From CAVRRZ01 sp963723745 (GTDB taxonomy: Bacteria; Actinomycetota; Actinomycetes; Mycobacteriales; Geodermatophilaceae): 64,000 bases of DNA. Within the stretch, counting starts at the first letter, position 1; each line of letters begins with the position of its first letter. Position numbers and translations under genes: made by a program. Below, piece after piece: positions 18,028 to 26,717 of the stretch. The stretch is from contig CAVRRZ010000005.1 of assembly GCA_963723745.1 (NCBI GenBank), positions 806,001 to 870,000 of the forward strand, given 5' to 3'. The notes under the pieces are model-generated. The model was not told the DNA's origin, did no database searches, and saw nothing but the letters and a program-made list of their open reading frames with translations.

Positions 18028-19458
18028 TCAGGCCGCGCTCGCTGCTGACCACGGGGTGGGGATGTTCGGGCGGTGCCGATAGCGGGTGACCGCCACCTTG
18101 CCGATGTCGAACAGCGCCACGTTCCCGTCCGTCGGCCACCACCCGGGCAGGTAGCGGCGACGGAGCCACTTCCAGTTGGCACGGCGATGCTTGCGGCGCA
18201 TCCACAACAGCACCCGGCGCCAGGTGAAGCGGCGCAGGTAGTCGAAGGTGGCCTTGGAGACGCCGTGCCGGAAGTAGTTGGCCCAGCCCCGCAGCACCAG
18301 CGCGAGCCGGTAGAGCAGGACAGCGAGCGGCTTGTTCAGTCCCTGCTGGGTCGCCGTCCGCACCTTGGCCTTGACCGAGGCCAGCGCGGCCTTGGTCGGA
18401 AAGGTGTAGACGGTCGGCTTCCCACTGCCTCGCTTGGGCTGCCGCTGGATGCGGAAGCCCAGGAAGTCGAAGCCCTGGTCGACCGAGACGATCCTGGTCT
18501 TCGCCGCCGATAGGCGCAGGCCCATCGGGGCGAGGACGGCTGCGGCCTCGTCCTGCAGCGCTTCGGCGTGCGCCTGAGTGCCGTGAACCAGGACGACGAA
18601 GTCATCCGCGTAGCGGACGAGCCGATAGGTCGCCTGGCCCTTGGTGCGGCGGCGGTGCCGAGCGCTGGAGTCACCCATCGCAGCCCAGGCGGCGGTGAAG
18701 TGGTCGTCCAGCACGCTGAGGGCGATGTTGGCCAGCAGCGGAGACAGGATGCCTCCCTGCGGCGTGCCAGTGGCCGTGTCCCTGAGGGTCTGCTCCTCGC
18801 TGAGGATGCCCGCCTTCAGGAACGCCTTCACCAGCGCCAGCACGCGCTTGTCGGCGATCCGTGCCCGCACCCGGTCCATCAGGGCCGGGTGGTCGATCGC
18901 GTCGAAGCACGCCTCGATGTCCGCGTCGACGACCCACCCGTAGTTGCGCGGGTGAGAGGTCCACTGGTGGATCTCGGCGATCGCGTCCTGCGCGCGGTGA
19001 CCGGGGCGGAACCCGTGCGAGCACGGGGCGAAGTCCGCCTCGAAGATCGGCTCCAGGACCAGTTTCAGGGCGGCTTGCACCACCCGGTCCCGAACGGTCG
19101 GGATGCCCAGACGACGGAGCTTGCCCGACGCCTTGGGGATCATCCGTTCCCGCACCGGCACCGGGACGAACTGGCGGGCCTTCAGGTCGGCCCGCAGATC
19201 GGCGAGGAACACCTCGACCCCGCGCACGTCCTCGATGTAGTAGGCGGTGATGCCGTCCACTCCGGCCGTGCGCGAGCCCCGGTTGCTGCGCACCCGCGCC
19301 CAGGCCACGGCCAGGACGGCGGGATCGACGACCAGGTTGAACAGGTCGTCAAACCGGCGAGCAGGATCGCTGCCGGCCCACTGGTGCAGCTTGGTCTGGA
19401 TCTTCAGTACCCGGGCCCGCGCGAAGCGCACGTCGAGCTGCGGTGCGCCGATGTTCAC
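18028..19458 (-). CDS. ltrA: Group II intron reverse transcriptase/maturase
   Basis: 476 residues from GTG at 19,458, chosen because AGGAGG lies seven bases upstream. The reverse transcriptase domain shows RMIPKASGKLRRLGIPTVRDR, PCSHGFRPG, then RYADDFVVLV with the catalytic YADD near residue 283. Before it is TGTPQGGILSPLLANI. The C-terminus is the maturase (X/GIIM) domain, LRGWANYFRHGVSKATF. No HNH endonuclease domain follows, so insertion probably uses other priming, for example at replication forks. It helps splice its host RNA and supports retrohoming. It is complete and apparently functional. Confidence 0.95.
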   Translation of the reverse strand: MNIGAPQLDVRFARARVLKIQTKLHQWAGSDPARRFDDLFNLVVDPAVLAVAWARVRSNRGSRTAGVDGITAYYIEDVRGVEVFLADLRADLKARQFVPVPVRERMIPKASGKLRRLGIPTVRDRVVQAALKLVLEPIFEADFAPCSHGFRPGHRAQDAIAEIHQWTSHPRNYGWVVDADIEACFDAIDHPALMDRVRARIADKRVLALVKAFLKAGILSEEQTLRDTATGTPQGGILSPLLANIALSVLDDHFTAAWAAMGDSSARHRRRTKGQATYRLVRYADDFVVLVHGTQAHAEALQDEAAAVLAPMGLRLSAAKTRIVSVDQGFDFLGFRIQRQPKRGSGKPTVYTFPTKAALASVKAKVRTATQQGLNKPLAVLLYRLALVLRGWANYFRHGVSKATFDYLRRFTWRRVLLWMRRKHRRANWKWLRRRYLPGWWPTDGNVALFDIGKVAVTRYRHRPNIPTPWSAASAA

Positions 19459-20072
19459 CGGCGGCCTCCTGACCTTCCAGTTCCTGCACTGCGAACTCGC
19501 TGCCGCCCTTGGCCATGTGACCGGCTTTCCCGGTCTCGGACTACTACGGCGGCTCCGCCCCACCACGCGGCGATCGGCTGACGGTGCGCCCAGCCCGCCC
19601 CGACCTGGCCGGTCGGGTGGCGGGACAGCCCCGCGGTGGTTCCCACGTTCACCACTTGACCGTTCGACGGGATCGGCGCCCAGCTATTCCCCGGCGGTCT
19701 CGCCACGACTACCCCGCAGCACTTCGTCGTGGCCTTCGACCCGGCCAACCCTGGACCTGGCCGAAGTTCCCTCGGCGACTGCACGTCCTGACCGAGGTGC
19801 GCACCGCTGACCGGCCCAGATCCGCCAGGTTCGAGCCGACGTTCCACTTTCGGGGGTTCCACCACTGGTTCCTGCACTCGTACGCCTGTCCGTCTCGCTT
19901 GCCAGGCCCGGGCCGTCTGGCAGTACCGACCCGTCCTGTCGTTGTCGGGGCTGCTCTCGCCTCCCTCGGCACCTCCCGAGATCGACTGCCCCCAGCTGCA
20001 TCAGGCCGCTGCGACGGCCCGAAGAGGAAGGACTCCCACCTCCCTGCGGTCATGCGGCGCCTCGTGGCGCAC

Positions 20073-21083
20073 CGGGTTGGTTGACCAGATCTTCTTCCAG
20101 TGCGCGACCGGGAAGGCGGTGAAGGCCAGCAGGTCGTCGGCGGCGTCGCGGAGCATGGTCTCCACGGCGGGGAACTGCCGGCCGAGCATGCCGGCGATGA
20201 CGTCGAGCTGGGAGCGCACGTGCTCGCCGTCGGGCTGGGCGAAGATCGTGCGGATCGCGGCGGCGACCATCTCGCTGTTGCCGCGTGGCACGCGGGCGAG
20301 CACGTTGCGCATGAAGTGCACCCGGCACCGCTGCCAGCTGGCGCCGAGCAGCACCGCGCCGATCGCGGCGGTGAGACCGGCGTGGGCGTCGGAGATGACC
20401 AGCTGGGTGCCGGCCAGCCCGCGGGCCTTCAGCGAGCGCAGGAACGCCGTCCAGAACGCGCCGTCCTCGGAGTCGCCGACGGCGAAACCGAGCACCTCCC
20501 GGTGGCCGTCGGCGGCCACCCCGGTGGCGATCACCACGGCCTGAGAGACCACCCGCCGGTTGACCCGCGCCTTGCAGTAGGTGGCGTCGAGGAACACGTA
20601 CGGGAAGGCCTGCTCGGCCAGCGACCGGTCCCGGAACGCGGCGACTTCGGCGTCCAGGTCGGCGCAGATCCGGCTGACTTCGCTCTTGCTGATGCCGGTG
20701 TCCGCGCCCAGGGCCTTGACCAGATCGTCGACCTTCCGCGTGGAGACCCCGTGCAGGTAGGCCTCCATCACCACCGCGAACAGCGCCTGGTCGATCCGCC
20801 GCCGGCGTTCCAGCAGAGACGGGAAGAACGACCCGGCGCGCAGCTTCGGGATGCGCAGCTCCAGATCCCCCGCCGTGGTGGACAGGGTGCACGGGCGGGA
20901 GCCGTTGCGCTGCGCGGTCCGCGTGTCGGTGCGCTCGTGCGGGGCGGCGCCGATCACCGCGGTGAGCTCGGCCTCGATCAACGCCTGATAGATCGTGGTG
21001 GCCGCCGACCGGATCCGGTCGTCGACATCGGCCGCCTTCAGTGCATCGAGCACCTCGAGCAGGGCAGACTGGTCCAGGGCCAT
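20073..21083 (-). pseudogene. IS256-family transposase, 5' exon (interrupted by group II intron)
   Basis: 337 residues from the ATG at 21,083 (MALDQSALLEVLDALK...). It contains the first two catalytic Asp residues, FLDATYCKARV and VISDAHAGLTAA, plus the family motif CRVHFMRNVLARVP. It ends at HWKKIWSTNP, where the intron begins. With the 3' exon the protein is 410 residues, normal for IS256/mutator transposases. The element ends are not firmly placed: GGTGGTGTAAGTCC-like sequence near 21,190 and a partly matching GGTGGTGGATGTAGTCC near 17,640 may be its inverted repeats, and I find no target duplication. Confidence 0.9.
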
Positions 21084-21194
21084 CGTGTGCTGTGTCCTTC
21101 CGCGAGAACCATTGGCGTGGTCTCGCTGACCATCACACGATGGCCCCTCGCACGTGATCACCCACGCGGTCGTGGCCTGGACTTACACCACCTG

Positions 21195-21840
21195 GCGGGA
21201 CGTCAACAGCGCCCGTGCCGGTGCCCGCAGTGGCCGGGCTTGGAGACGGTGCGTTCAGACGCGAACGTATGCGAACTGCTGCCTTCAGCTGCCGGTGCGC
21301 GCGACCGGAATGCCCGGCCAATCAGGCCCGGGACGGGAGCTGCCGCGGTGTGAGGCCGGCGGGGCACTCACCGGAGCGGCGACCAGGCGAAGCGTCGTCC
21401 CGGTCGCAGCCGGCACGTCGCGACGCCCCAGGTTGTCCCGGCACCAGCGTTCGCAGTCGGCCATCAGGTTGCCGGTGGTCATCGGGCGGGAGATCCCGCG
21501 GGACGGCATGCCGGACAACGCTGCGCAGCTCCTCGGCTCAGGACGACGTTTTCGGCGTCCCCGCCGCAGGGTGCTGCCGGGCACGGTCATGACCGGTCGA
21601 GAACGACCGGGAGACCTGCCGGGAGCGCGCCGGAAGACGGGGAAGGACGCGGGACCAACCGTAGGTGACGCCCGTGTCCGAGCCCGGCATCCCGATGACC
21701 GGTGCGCCCCGCTCAGCCGGCCCCCGAAGAGCGAGACCGTTGCGCCGGGGCGGGGCCGTGACGGCATTGCGGCAGAAACCGATCGCAGCCAAGGTGAGCC
21801 CCGAGTGGCGATGCCACCAGGGCGCCGCCACGAGCGGAAG
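21195..21840. other. Intergenic stretch without recognisable gene
   Basis: About 650 bp between the IS256 element and the first ABM-like gene. A short minus-strand frame (about 21,285-21,480, MTTGNLMADCERWCRD...) has reasonable codon use but no ribosome binding site or family I recognise. It marks the boundary between the island and the chromosomal genes. Confidence 0.3.
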
Positions 21841-22467
21841 GTGCGGCGGCATGCACGCTGGATCACCACCATCAAGGCCGACCCCGACAACCTCGACGCC
21901 GGCATCGCCTTCACGCGTGACGAGGTGATGCCGGCGATCGAGCAGATCGACGGCTGCATCGGCCTCTCGATGCTCACCGACCGCGAGAGCGGCCGCTGCA
22001 TCGTCACCACCTCCTGGGCCGACGCCGACGCCATGCGCGCCGCCACCGAGGACGTCCACCCGATCCGGCTCATGCAGACCCTCGGTGCCCAGGGCCTCGA
22101 CATCCAGGAGTGGGAGATCGCCGTCCTGCACCGGGAGCGCCCCGCCGGGGACGGCGCCGGCGCCCAGGTCACATGGGCCCGCATCCCGCCGAACCACCTG
22201 AACGAGCTCCTCGATGCCTACCGCCACAACCTCATGCCGCGGCTGCTGGAGCTGATGGGCTTCGACAGCCTGAGCATGCTGGTCGACCGGCGCACCGGCC
22301 GCACGGTCAGCGTCACCGCGTTCGAGACCCGCGACGCCCTCGCGCTGGTCCGCAAGCAGGCCAGGCACCTGCGCGAGCAGTTCGCCCAGGCCATGGGCGC
22401 CCGCATCACCGACATCGCCGAGATGGACCTCGCCGTCGCCCACCTGCGGGTCCCGGAAACGGTCTGA
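21841..22467 (+). CDS. Tandem ABM-like dimeric alpha-beta barrel protein, copy 1
   Basis: About 208 residues, with two similar halves: DGCIGLSMLTDRESGRCIVTT in the first and GFDSLSMLVDRRTGRTVSVTAF in the second. Each half looks like a ferredoxin-like ABM/dimeric alpha-beta barrel unit. It is a paralogue of the genes at 25,132 and 33,196 and ends with the shared AHLRVPE. The start is unclear: by alignment with the paralogues the true ATG should be at 21,851, after GGAAGG, but this is out of frame by one base. The in-frame GTG at 21,841 is used here. No catalytic role can be assigned. DUF1330, a related fold, follows 32 bp later. Confidence 0.75.
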   Translation: MRRHARWITTIKADPDNLDAGIAFTRDEVMPAIEQIDGCIGLSMLTDRESGRCIVTTSWADADAMRAATEDVHPIRLMQTLGAQGLDIQEWEIAVLHRERPAGDGAGAQVTWARIPPNHLNELLDAYRHNLMPRLLELMGFDSLSMLVDRRTGRTVSVTAFETRDALALVRKQARHLREQFAQAMGARITDIAEMDLAVAHLRVPETV

Positions 22468-22499
22468 CGGACCGAGGAGGAGCGCCGTAGCGTCGTCAA

Positions 22500-22862
22500 A
22501 TGGCGATCGATCCCCGCGGTGCAGACCTGAAGCGCTACCTCCAGGAGGACCCGGGCGGTCCCGTGGTCATGCTCAACCTGCTCCGCTTCGCCGAGGGCGG
22601 CCGCGAGTCCTACGACCAGTACGCCAAGGCCCTCGCCGAGACCTTCCTCCCCCGCTACAGCGGCGAGGTGATCTACGCCGGCGACGGCGGCACCCCGCTC
22701 GTCGCCGAACAGTGCCAGGACTGGGACGCCGTCCTGCTCGTCCGCTATCCCTCCCGCGAGGCGTTCAGCCGCATGGTCGCCGACCCCGAGTACCAGGAGG
22801 TCACGCACCTGCGCACCCAGGCGCTCACCGAGGCCGTGCTCCAGCCGACCACCCCCTGGTAG
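22500..22862 (+). CDS. DUF1330 family protein
   Basis: 120 residues with the DUF1330 features GPVVMLNLLRFAEGG near the N-terminus, YDQYAKAL, then WDAVLLVRYPSREAF and VADPEYQEVTHLR. These are small ferredoxin-like proteins that dimerise through an alpha-beta barrel; no activity is established for most. It lies 32 bp after the tandem ABM-like gene, and the kinase gene begins two bases after its stop, so the three are likely co-transcribed. The shared fold of this protein and its upstream neighbour is worth noting. Confidence 0.85.
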   Translation: MAIDPRGADLKRYLQEDPGGPVVMLNLLRFAEGGRESYDQYAKALAETFLPRYSGEVIYAGDGGTPLVAEQCQDWDAVLLVRYPSREAFSRMVADPEYQEVTHLRTQALTEAVLQPTTPW

Positions 22863-22864
22863 CC

Positions 22865-24181
22865 ATGCCCGATCGGGACGAGGGGACGCCGGCGCGAGGC
22901 CGCCTCGCCCGGACGGCCCGTCTCGCCGCACTGCCGGCCGCCTACGCCGGCCGCACCGCCCTCGGACTCGGCAAGCGCCTCGGCGGCCGCCCCGCGGAAC
23001 TGGTCGCCGAGCAGGTCCAGCAGCGCACCGCGGAGCAGCTGTTCGCCACCCTCGGCCATCTCAAGGGCGGCGCCATGAAGATGGGCCAGGCGCTCTCGGC
23101 CATGGAGGCCGCCCTCCCCGAGCAGCTGGCCGGCCCCTACCGCGAGACGCTCGTCAAGCTGCAGGAGGCGGCGCCGCCCATGCCGGCGGCGCGCGTCCAC
23201 GAGCAACTCGAGGCGTCGTTCGGTCCGCGCTGGCGCGAGCGGTTCCGCGACTTCGACGACCGGCCCGCCGCGGCCGCCAGCATCGGGCAGGTCCACCGCG
23301 CCACCTGGTCCGACGGCACGCCGGTCGCCGCCAAGGTCCAGTACCCGGGCGCCGCCGAGGCGCTGGTCGCCGACCTCGGCATGCTCCAGGGCCTGTCGCC
23401 GCTGGTGAAGGCCGCGGCCCCCCACCTCGACGTCCGCGAGCTCTTCACCGAACTCCGCGGACGATTCGTCGAGGAGGTCGACTACGGCCGCGAAGCCGAC
23501 GTCCAGACCGCCTTCGCCGACGCCTACCGCGGCGACCCCGACATTCTCGTGCCGGAGGTCCTGGCCGTGCACGGCGAGGTACTCGTGACCCGGTGGATCG
23601 ACGGCACTCCCCTGTCGCGCGTCATCGCCTCCGGCACCCAGGACGACCGCGACCGCTGCGGCACCGCCCTCGTGCGCCTGTTCACCTCCGGCCCCGCGCG
23701 GGCCCACCGGCTGCACGGCGACCCGCACCCCGGCAACTTCCGGCTGATGGACGACGGCCGGCTCGGCGTCCTCGACTTCGGGTCGAACCAGCCCATGCCG
23801 AATGGCTGGCCGGCCCGGCTCGGCCCGCTGCTCGCCGCCGGGCGGGACGGCGACGCCGAGCACCTGCACCGCATCGCCGCTTCAGCCCACCTGCTGCGAC
23901 CGGACGACGTGACGCCCGCGGCCCTGCTGTCGCTCGTCGACCCCTACCTGCAGCCGCTGCGCAGTGAGCGATACACGTTCACCCGCAGCTGGCTGCAGGA
24001 GCTGACCCGGCTGGCCTCCGACCCGCTCGGCGCCGCCCAGCGCACCCAGCGGAAGCTGACGATCCCCGCCCGCCACCTGCTGCTGCAGCGGGTGGCCGCC
24101 GAGCTGGTTGGCGTCCTCTGCTCACTCAACGCCACCGTCGCGGTGGACGGCGAGCTGCGGCGGTGGCTGCCCGGCTACTGA
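22865..24181 (+). CDS. ABC1/UbiB family atypical kinase
   Basis: 438 residues from the ATG two bases after the DUF1330 stop. All family landmarks are present: KMGQALSAM (the KxGQ motif, residues 72-75), AAASIGQVH near 136 (Ala-rich loop), AAKVQYPG near 155, GDPHPGNF near 285 (catalytic loop), and LDFGSN near 305 (metal-binding DFG). UbiB/ABC1 proteins are ATPases of the protein-kinase-like fold that act in quinone or lipid metabolism. Actinobacteria lack ubiquinone, so a role with menaquinone or other lipids is possible but not shown. No transmembrane segment is evident at the C-terminus. Confidence 0.9.
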   Translation: MPDRDEGTPARGRLARTARLAALPAAYAGRTALGLGKRLGGRPAELVAEQVQQRTAEQLFATLGHLKGGAMKMGQALSAMEAALPEQLAGPYRETLVKLQEAAPPMPAARVHEQLEASFGPRWRERFRDFDDRPAAAASIGQVHRATWSDGTPVAAKVQYPGAAEALVADLGMLQGLSPLVKAAAPHLDVRELFTELRGRFVEEVDYGREADVQTAFADAYRGDPDILVPEVLAVHGEVLVTRWIDGTPLSRVIASGTQDDRDRCGTALVRLFTSGPARAHRLHGDPHPGNFRLMDDGRLGVLDFGSNQPMPNGWPARLGPLLAAGRDGDAEHLHRIAASAHLLRPDDVTPAALLSLVDPYLQPLRSERYTFTRSWLQELTRLASDPLGAAQRTQRKLTIPARHLLLQRVAAELVGVLCSLNATVAVDGELRRWLPGY

Positions 24182-24438
24182 GCCGAGCGGCGCATCGACC
24201 ACATCTGTGCGGGGCTCAACGGCGTCATGGCCCTCGGTCCGCGGCGTCGGCCCTCGGCTCGCCTGCCCTCCTCCAGGGGTTCACCCCGCGGGCCCGCTGG
24301 CTCGTGTTCCGCTTCCCGTGCCGGCCCGGTCATCGGATAGCTCACGGCGCGCTCGGAGACCGGCCTGCTCGTCGCCCTCGCCCACCGGCCTGGCAGCTGG
24401 CAGTGGCGGAACGCGAACTCGTCCCCCTCTGACCCGAG

Positions 24439-24972
24439 TCAGACCCCCAGGTGGGCCAGCGCCTGCAGCAGCAGCGTGCTCTGACCGTTCTCGAACTCGG
24501 CCAGCACCACCGGGTCGCGCGCCTCGATCGGTGAGAACCACGTCAGCTCGAGCGCGTCCTGCTGCGGTGCGCAGTCCCCCTCGACCGGCACGACGTAGGC
24601 CAGCGACACCGCGTGCTGCCGCGGGTCGTGGAACGGCGTCACACCGGGCGTCGGAAAGTACTCGGCGACGGTGAAAGGCTGCGGCGCCGGCGGCACCCGG
24701 GGCAGCGCCAGCGGGCCGAGGTCCTTCTCGATGTGCCGGAGCAGCGCCGCGCGGATCCGCTCGTGGTACAGCACGCGCCCCGTGACGAGCGCCCGCTTGA
24801 TCTGCCCGTCCTCACCGGCCCGCAGCAGCAGACCGACGGCCATGACCGTGCCCTCGTCGTCCACCCGCACGGGCACCACGTCGACGTAGAGGATCGGCAA
24901 CCGCTCACGAGCGGCGTCCATGTTCTCGCGGGAGAGCCAGCCGGCACCGGTCGCCGTCGTCACGTCGGTCAT
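24439..24972 (-). CDS. NUDIX hydrolase family protein, DUF4916
   Basis: 177 residues resembling the actinobacterial DUF4916 group: GWLSRENMDAARERLPILYVDVVPVRVD at the start, then RALVTGRVLYHERIRAALLRHI and YFPTPGVTPFHDPRQHAVSLAYVVPV. The region LVTGRVLYHERIRAALLRHIEKDLG takes the place of a Nudix box but lacks the full GX5EX7REUXEEXGU pattern, so hydrolase activity is doubtful. It is convergent with the kinase gene, from which a 257-bp gap without recognised genes separates it. Confidence 0.85.
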   Translation of the reverse strand: MTDVTTATGAGWLSRENMDAARERLPILYVDVVPVRVDDEGTVMAVGLLLRAGEDGQIKRALVTGRVLYHERIRAALLRHIEKDLGPLALPRVPPAPQPFTVAEYFPTPGVTPFHDPRQHAVSLAYVVPVEGDCAPQQDALELTWFSPIEARDPVVLAEFENGQSTLLLQALAHLGV

Positions 24973-25131
24973 GAGGAGTGTCTAACCGATGCCGCTGTCC
25001 CGCCGGCACTCCGGTCCACCTGAAATGGTGCCGACACACCCGAGACCGTTGAGCGACGGCGCAGACCCGAGAAGCATCACGAGGCGCGGCGACGCCGCCC
25101 GGGCGCCGCCCACCATCCGGAAGGGGGCGTC

Positions 25132-25755
25132 ATGTACGCCCGAACCACCACCCTCATGGCCGACCCGACGCGCATCGACGACGGCATCGCCGACCTCCGC
25201 GACAACGTCATGCCCCAGGTGCTCGAGATGGACGGCTGCATCGGCCTGTCCATGCTCTGCGACCGCGACTCCGGCCGGTGCATCGCCACGACCGCCTGGG
25301 AGACCGAGGAGGCGATGGCCGCCACCCGCGACCGGGTCATGCAGATGCGCGCCCGCGCCATCGAGCAGTTCGGCGCCACCGACTCCCAGGTGCAGGAGTG
25401 GGAGATCGCCGTCATGCACCGGCTGCACCCCGCGGGCGACGACGCCTGCGCCCGCGTCGGCTGGAACCGCATGGACCCCGGCCGGGTCGACGAGGTGCTC
25501 GACGCCTTCCGCACCCAGATCATCCCTCGGATGGACGACACGCCCGGCTTCTGCAGCCTCAGCCTGATGATCGACCGGCAGGCCGGCTTGGGCTCCCTGA
25601 CCGTCGTCTACGCCGACCGAGCGGCCATGAACGCCTCCCGCGACCAGGTCAGCAGGATGCGGGCAGCGTTCGCCGAGCAGATGGGCATGGAGATCCTCGA
25701 CGTGGCCGAGTTCGACGTCGCACTCCACCACCTGCGCGTACCCGAGCTGGTCTGA
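25132..25755 (+). CDS. Tandem ABM-like dimeric alpha-beta barrel protein, copy 2
   Basis: 207 residues from ATG, preceded by GGAAGGGGG. The two halves are related: DGCIGLSMLCDRDSGRCIATT and GFCSLSLMIDRQAGLGSLTVVY. It begins MYARTTTLMADP and ends HHLRVPELV, nearly the same as copy 3. The N-terminal half is more conserved among the three copies than the C-terminal half. No heme-ligand or catalytic residue can be named. It is followed after 125 bp by the RsbQ-like hydrolase on the same strand, so it may be near stress-signalling genes by function as well as position. Confidence 0.85.
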   Translation: MYARTTTLMADPTRIDDGIADLRDNVMPQVLEMDGCIGLSMLCDRDSGRCIATTAWETEEAMAATRDRVMQMRARAIEQFGATDSQVQEWEIAVMHRLHPAGDDACARVGWNRMDPGRVDEVLDAFRTQIIPRMDDTPGFCSLSLMIDRQAGLGSLTVVYADRAAMNASRDQVSRMRAAFAEQMGMEILDVAEFDVALHHLRVPELV

Positions 25756-25880
25756 CCCTCGCTCCCTTGTAGCGCCACCAGGCCCGTCAGTCCGCCACGT
25801 ACTCCGTCCGAGGGGTTCTCCTTCAGAGCCGGGCGACAGCCCCCGATGAGAACGCGAACGGGGATCACGAGGGGGAGGAC

Positions 25881-26717
25881 ATGGCCGTACTGACGCGCCC
25901 GCAGCACCGGACCACGGTGCTGCGTCGCAACAACGTCTCCGTCACGGGCGGACCGCTGGGGCGTCCGCTGGTCTTCGCGCACGGTTTCGGCTGCGACCAG
26001 AACGTCTGGCGGTGGGTGGCGCCGGCCTTCGCCGATGCGCATCCCACGGTGCTGTTCGACCACGTCGGAGCCGGCGGCTCGGACCTCTCGGCCTACGACC
26101 ACGTCAGGTACGACAGCCTCGACGGGTACGCCGACGACCTGGTCGAGATCTGCGACGCGCTCGACCTGCGCGACGCCGTGCTCGTGGGCCACTCGGTGGG
26201 CGCGATGATCGGCGTGCTCGCGGCGATCCGCGCACCCGAGCGCATCGGTGCGCTGGTCCTCGTCACCCCCTCCCCGAGCTTCCTCGACGACCCGGCCGAC
26301 GGCTACACCGGCGGGTTCTCCCGGGAGGACATCGAGGGTCTGCTCGAGACGCTGAGCGACAACTACCTCGGCTGGTCCGCGGCGATGGCCCCGGTCATCA
26401 TGGCCAACCCCGAGCGGCCGGAGCTCGGCGAGGAGCTCGCCAACAGCTTCTGCCGCACCGACCCCACCATCGCCGAGCACTTCGCCCGGGTGACGTTCCT
26501 GTCCGACCACCGCCGCGTCCTGCCGGACGTGGGCGTGCCGACGCTGGTCCTCCAGTGCTCCGACGACGCCCTGGCGCCGGAGTCCGTCGGGCGCTACGTC
26601 CACGACCGGATCCGGGACAGCAGTTTCGCGCTGCTCCGGGCCACCGGCCACTGCCCGCACATGAGCGCGCCCGACGAGACGGTCGCCGCCATCCGCGAGT
26701 TCCTGGCCGCCCGATGA
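25881..26717 (+). CDS. RsbQ-like alpha/beta hydrolase
   Basis: 278 residues with the alpha/beta hydrolase catalytic set: nucleophile Ser in VGHSVGAMIGV, Asp in LQCSDDALAPESVG, His in TGHCPHMSAP. Oxyanion-region FAHGFGCDQNVW, FDHVGAGGSDLSAYD and FCRTDP motifs match Bacillus RsbQ, which is related to plant KAI2/D14 receptors. RsbQ supplies or senses a small hydrophobic ligand for the PAS domain of the phosphatase RsbP. Here the next gene, overlapping by four bases (ATGA), encodes a PAS protein, but with GGDEF-EAL output. A second RsbQ homologue is at 58,683-59,482. The ligand is unknown. Confidence 0.92.
   Translation: MAVLTRPQHRTTVLRRNNVSVTGGPLGRPLVFAHGFGCDQNVWRWVAPAFADAHPTVLFDHVGAGGSDLSAYDHVRYDSLDGYADDLVEICDALDLRDAVLVGHSVGAMIGVLAAIRAPERIGALVLVTPSPSFLDDPADGYTGGFSREDIEGLLETLSDNYLGWSAAMAPVIMANPERPELGEELANSFCRTDPTIAEHFARVTFLSDHRRVLPDVGVPTLVLQCSDDALAPESVGRYVHDRIRDSSFALLRATGHCPHMSAPDETVAAIREFLAAR

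Larger units (their letters stand above)
17908..20072 (-). mobile_element. Group II intron inserted in an IS256-family transposase gene
   Basis: The 2165-bp element starts on the minus strand with GTGCG, the conserved group II 5' end, directly after the codons for STNP, and ends ...CCTAC before CTGGAACGG. Exon joining gives STNP-LERLNKEI, the normal IS256 sequence, and a 1233-nt frame of 410 residues plus stop. It contains a maturase gene (18,028-19,458) and a textbook domain V (17,972-18,005). About 610 bases upstream of the maturase should form domains I-III. The intron is the same strand as the transposase, as splicing requires. Confidence 0.93.

Noticed and set aside
18028..20072. Retron or diversity-generating retroelement
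   Set aside because: The reverse transcriptase has a maturase domain and the adjoining RNA has a group II domain V and matching splice borders.
17600..21200. Target site duplication of the IS256-family element
   Set aside because: Likely terminal sequences near 17,640 and 21,190 match only in part and no 8- or 9-bp direct repeat was found next to them.
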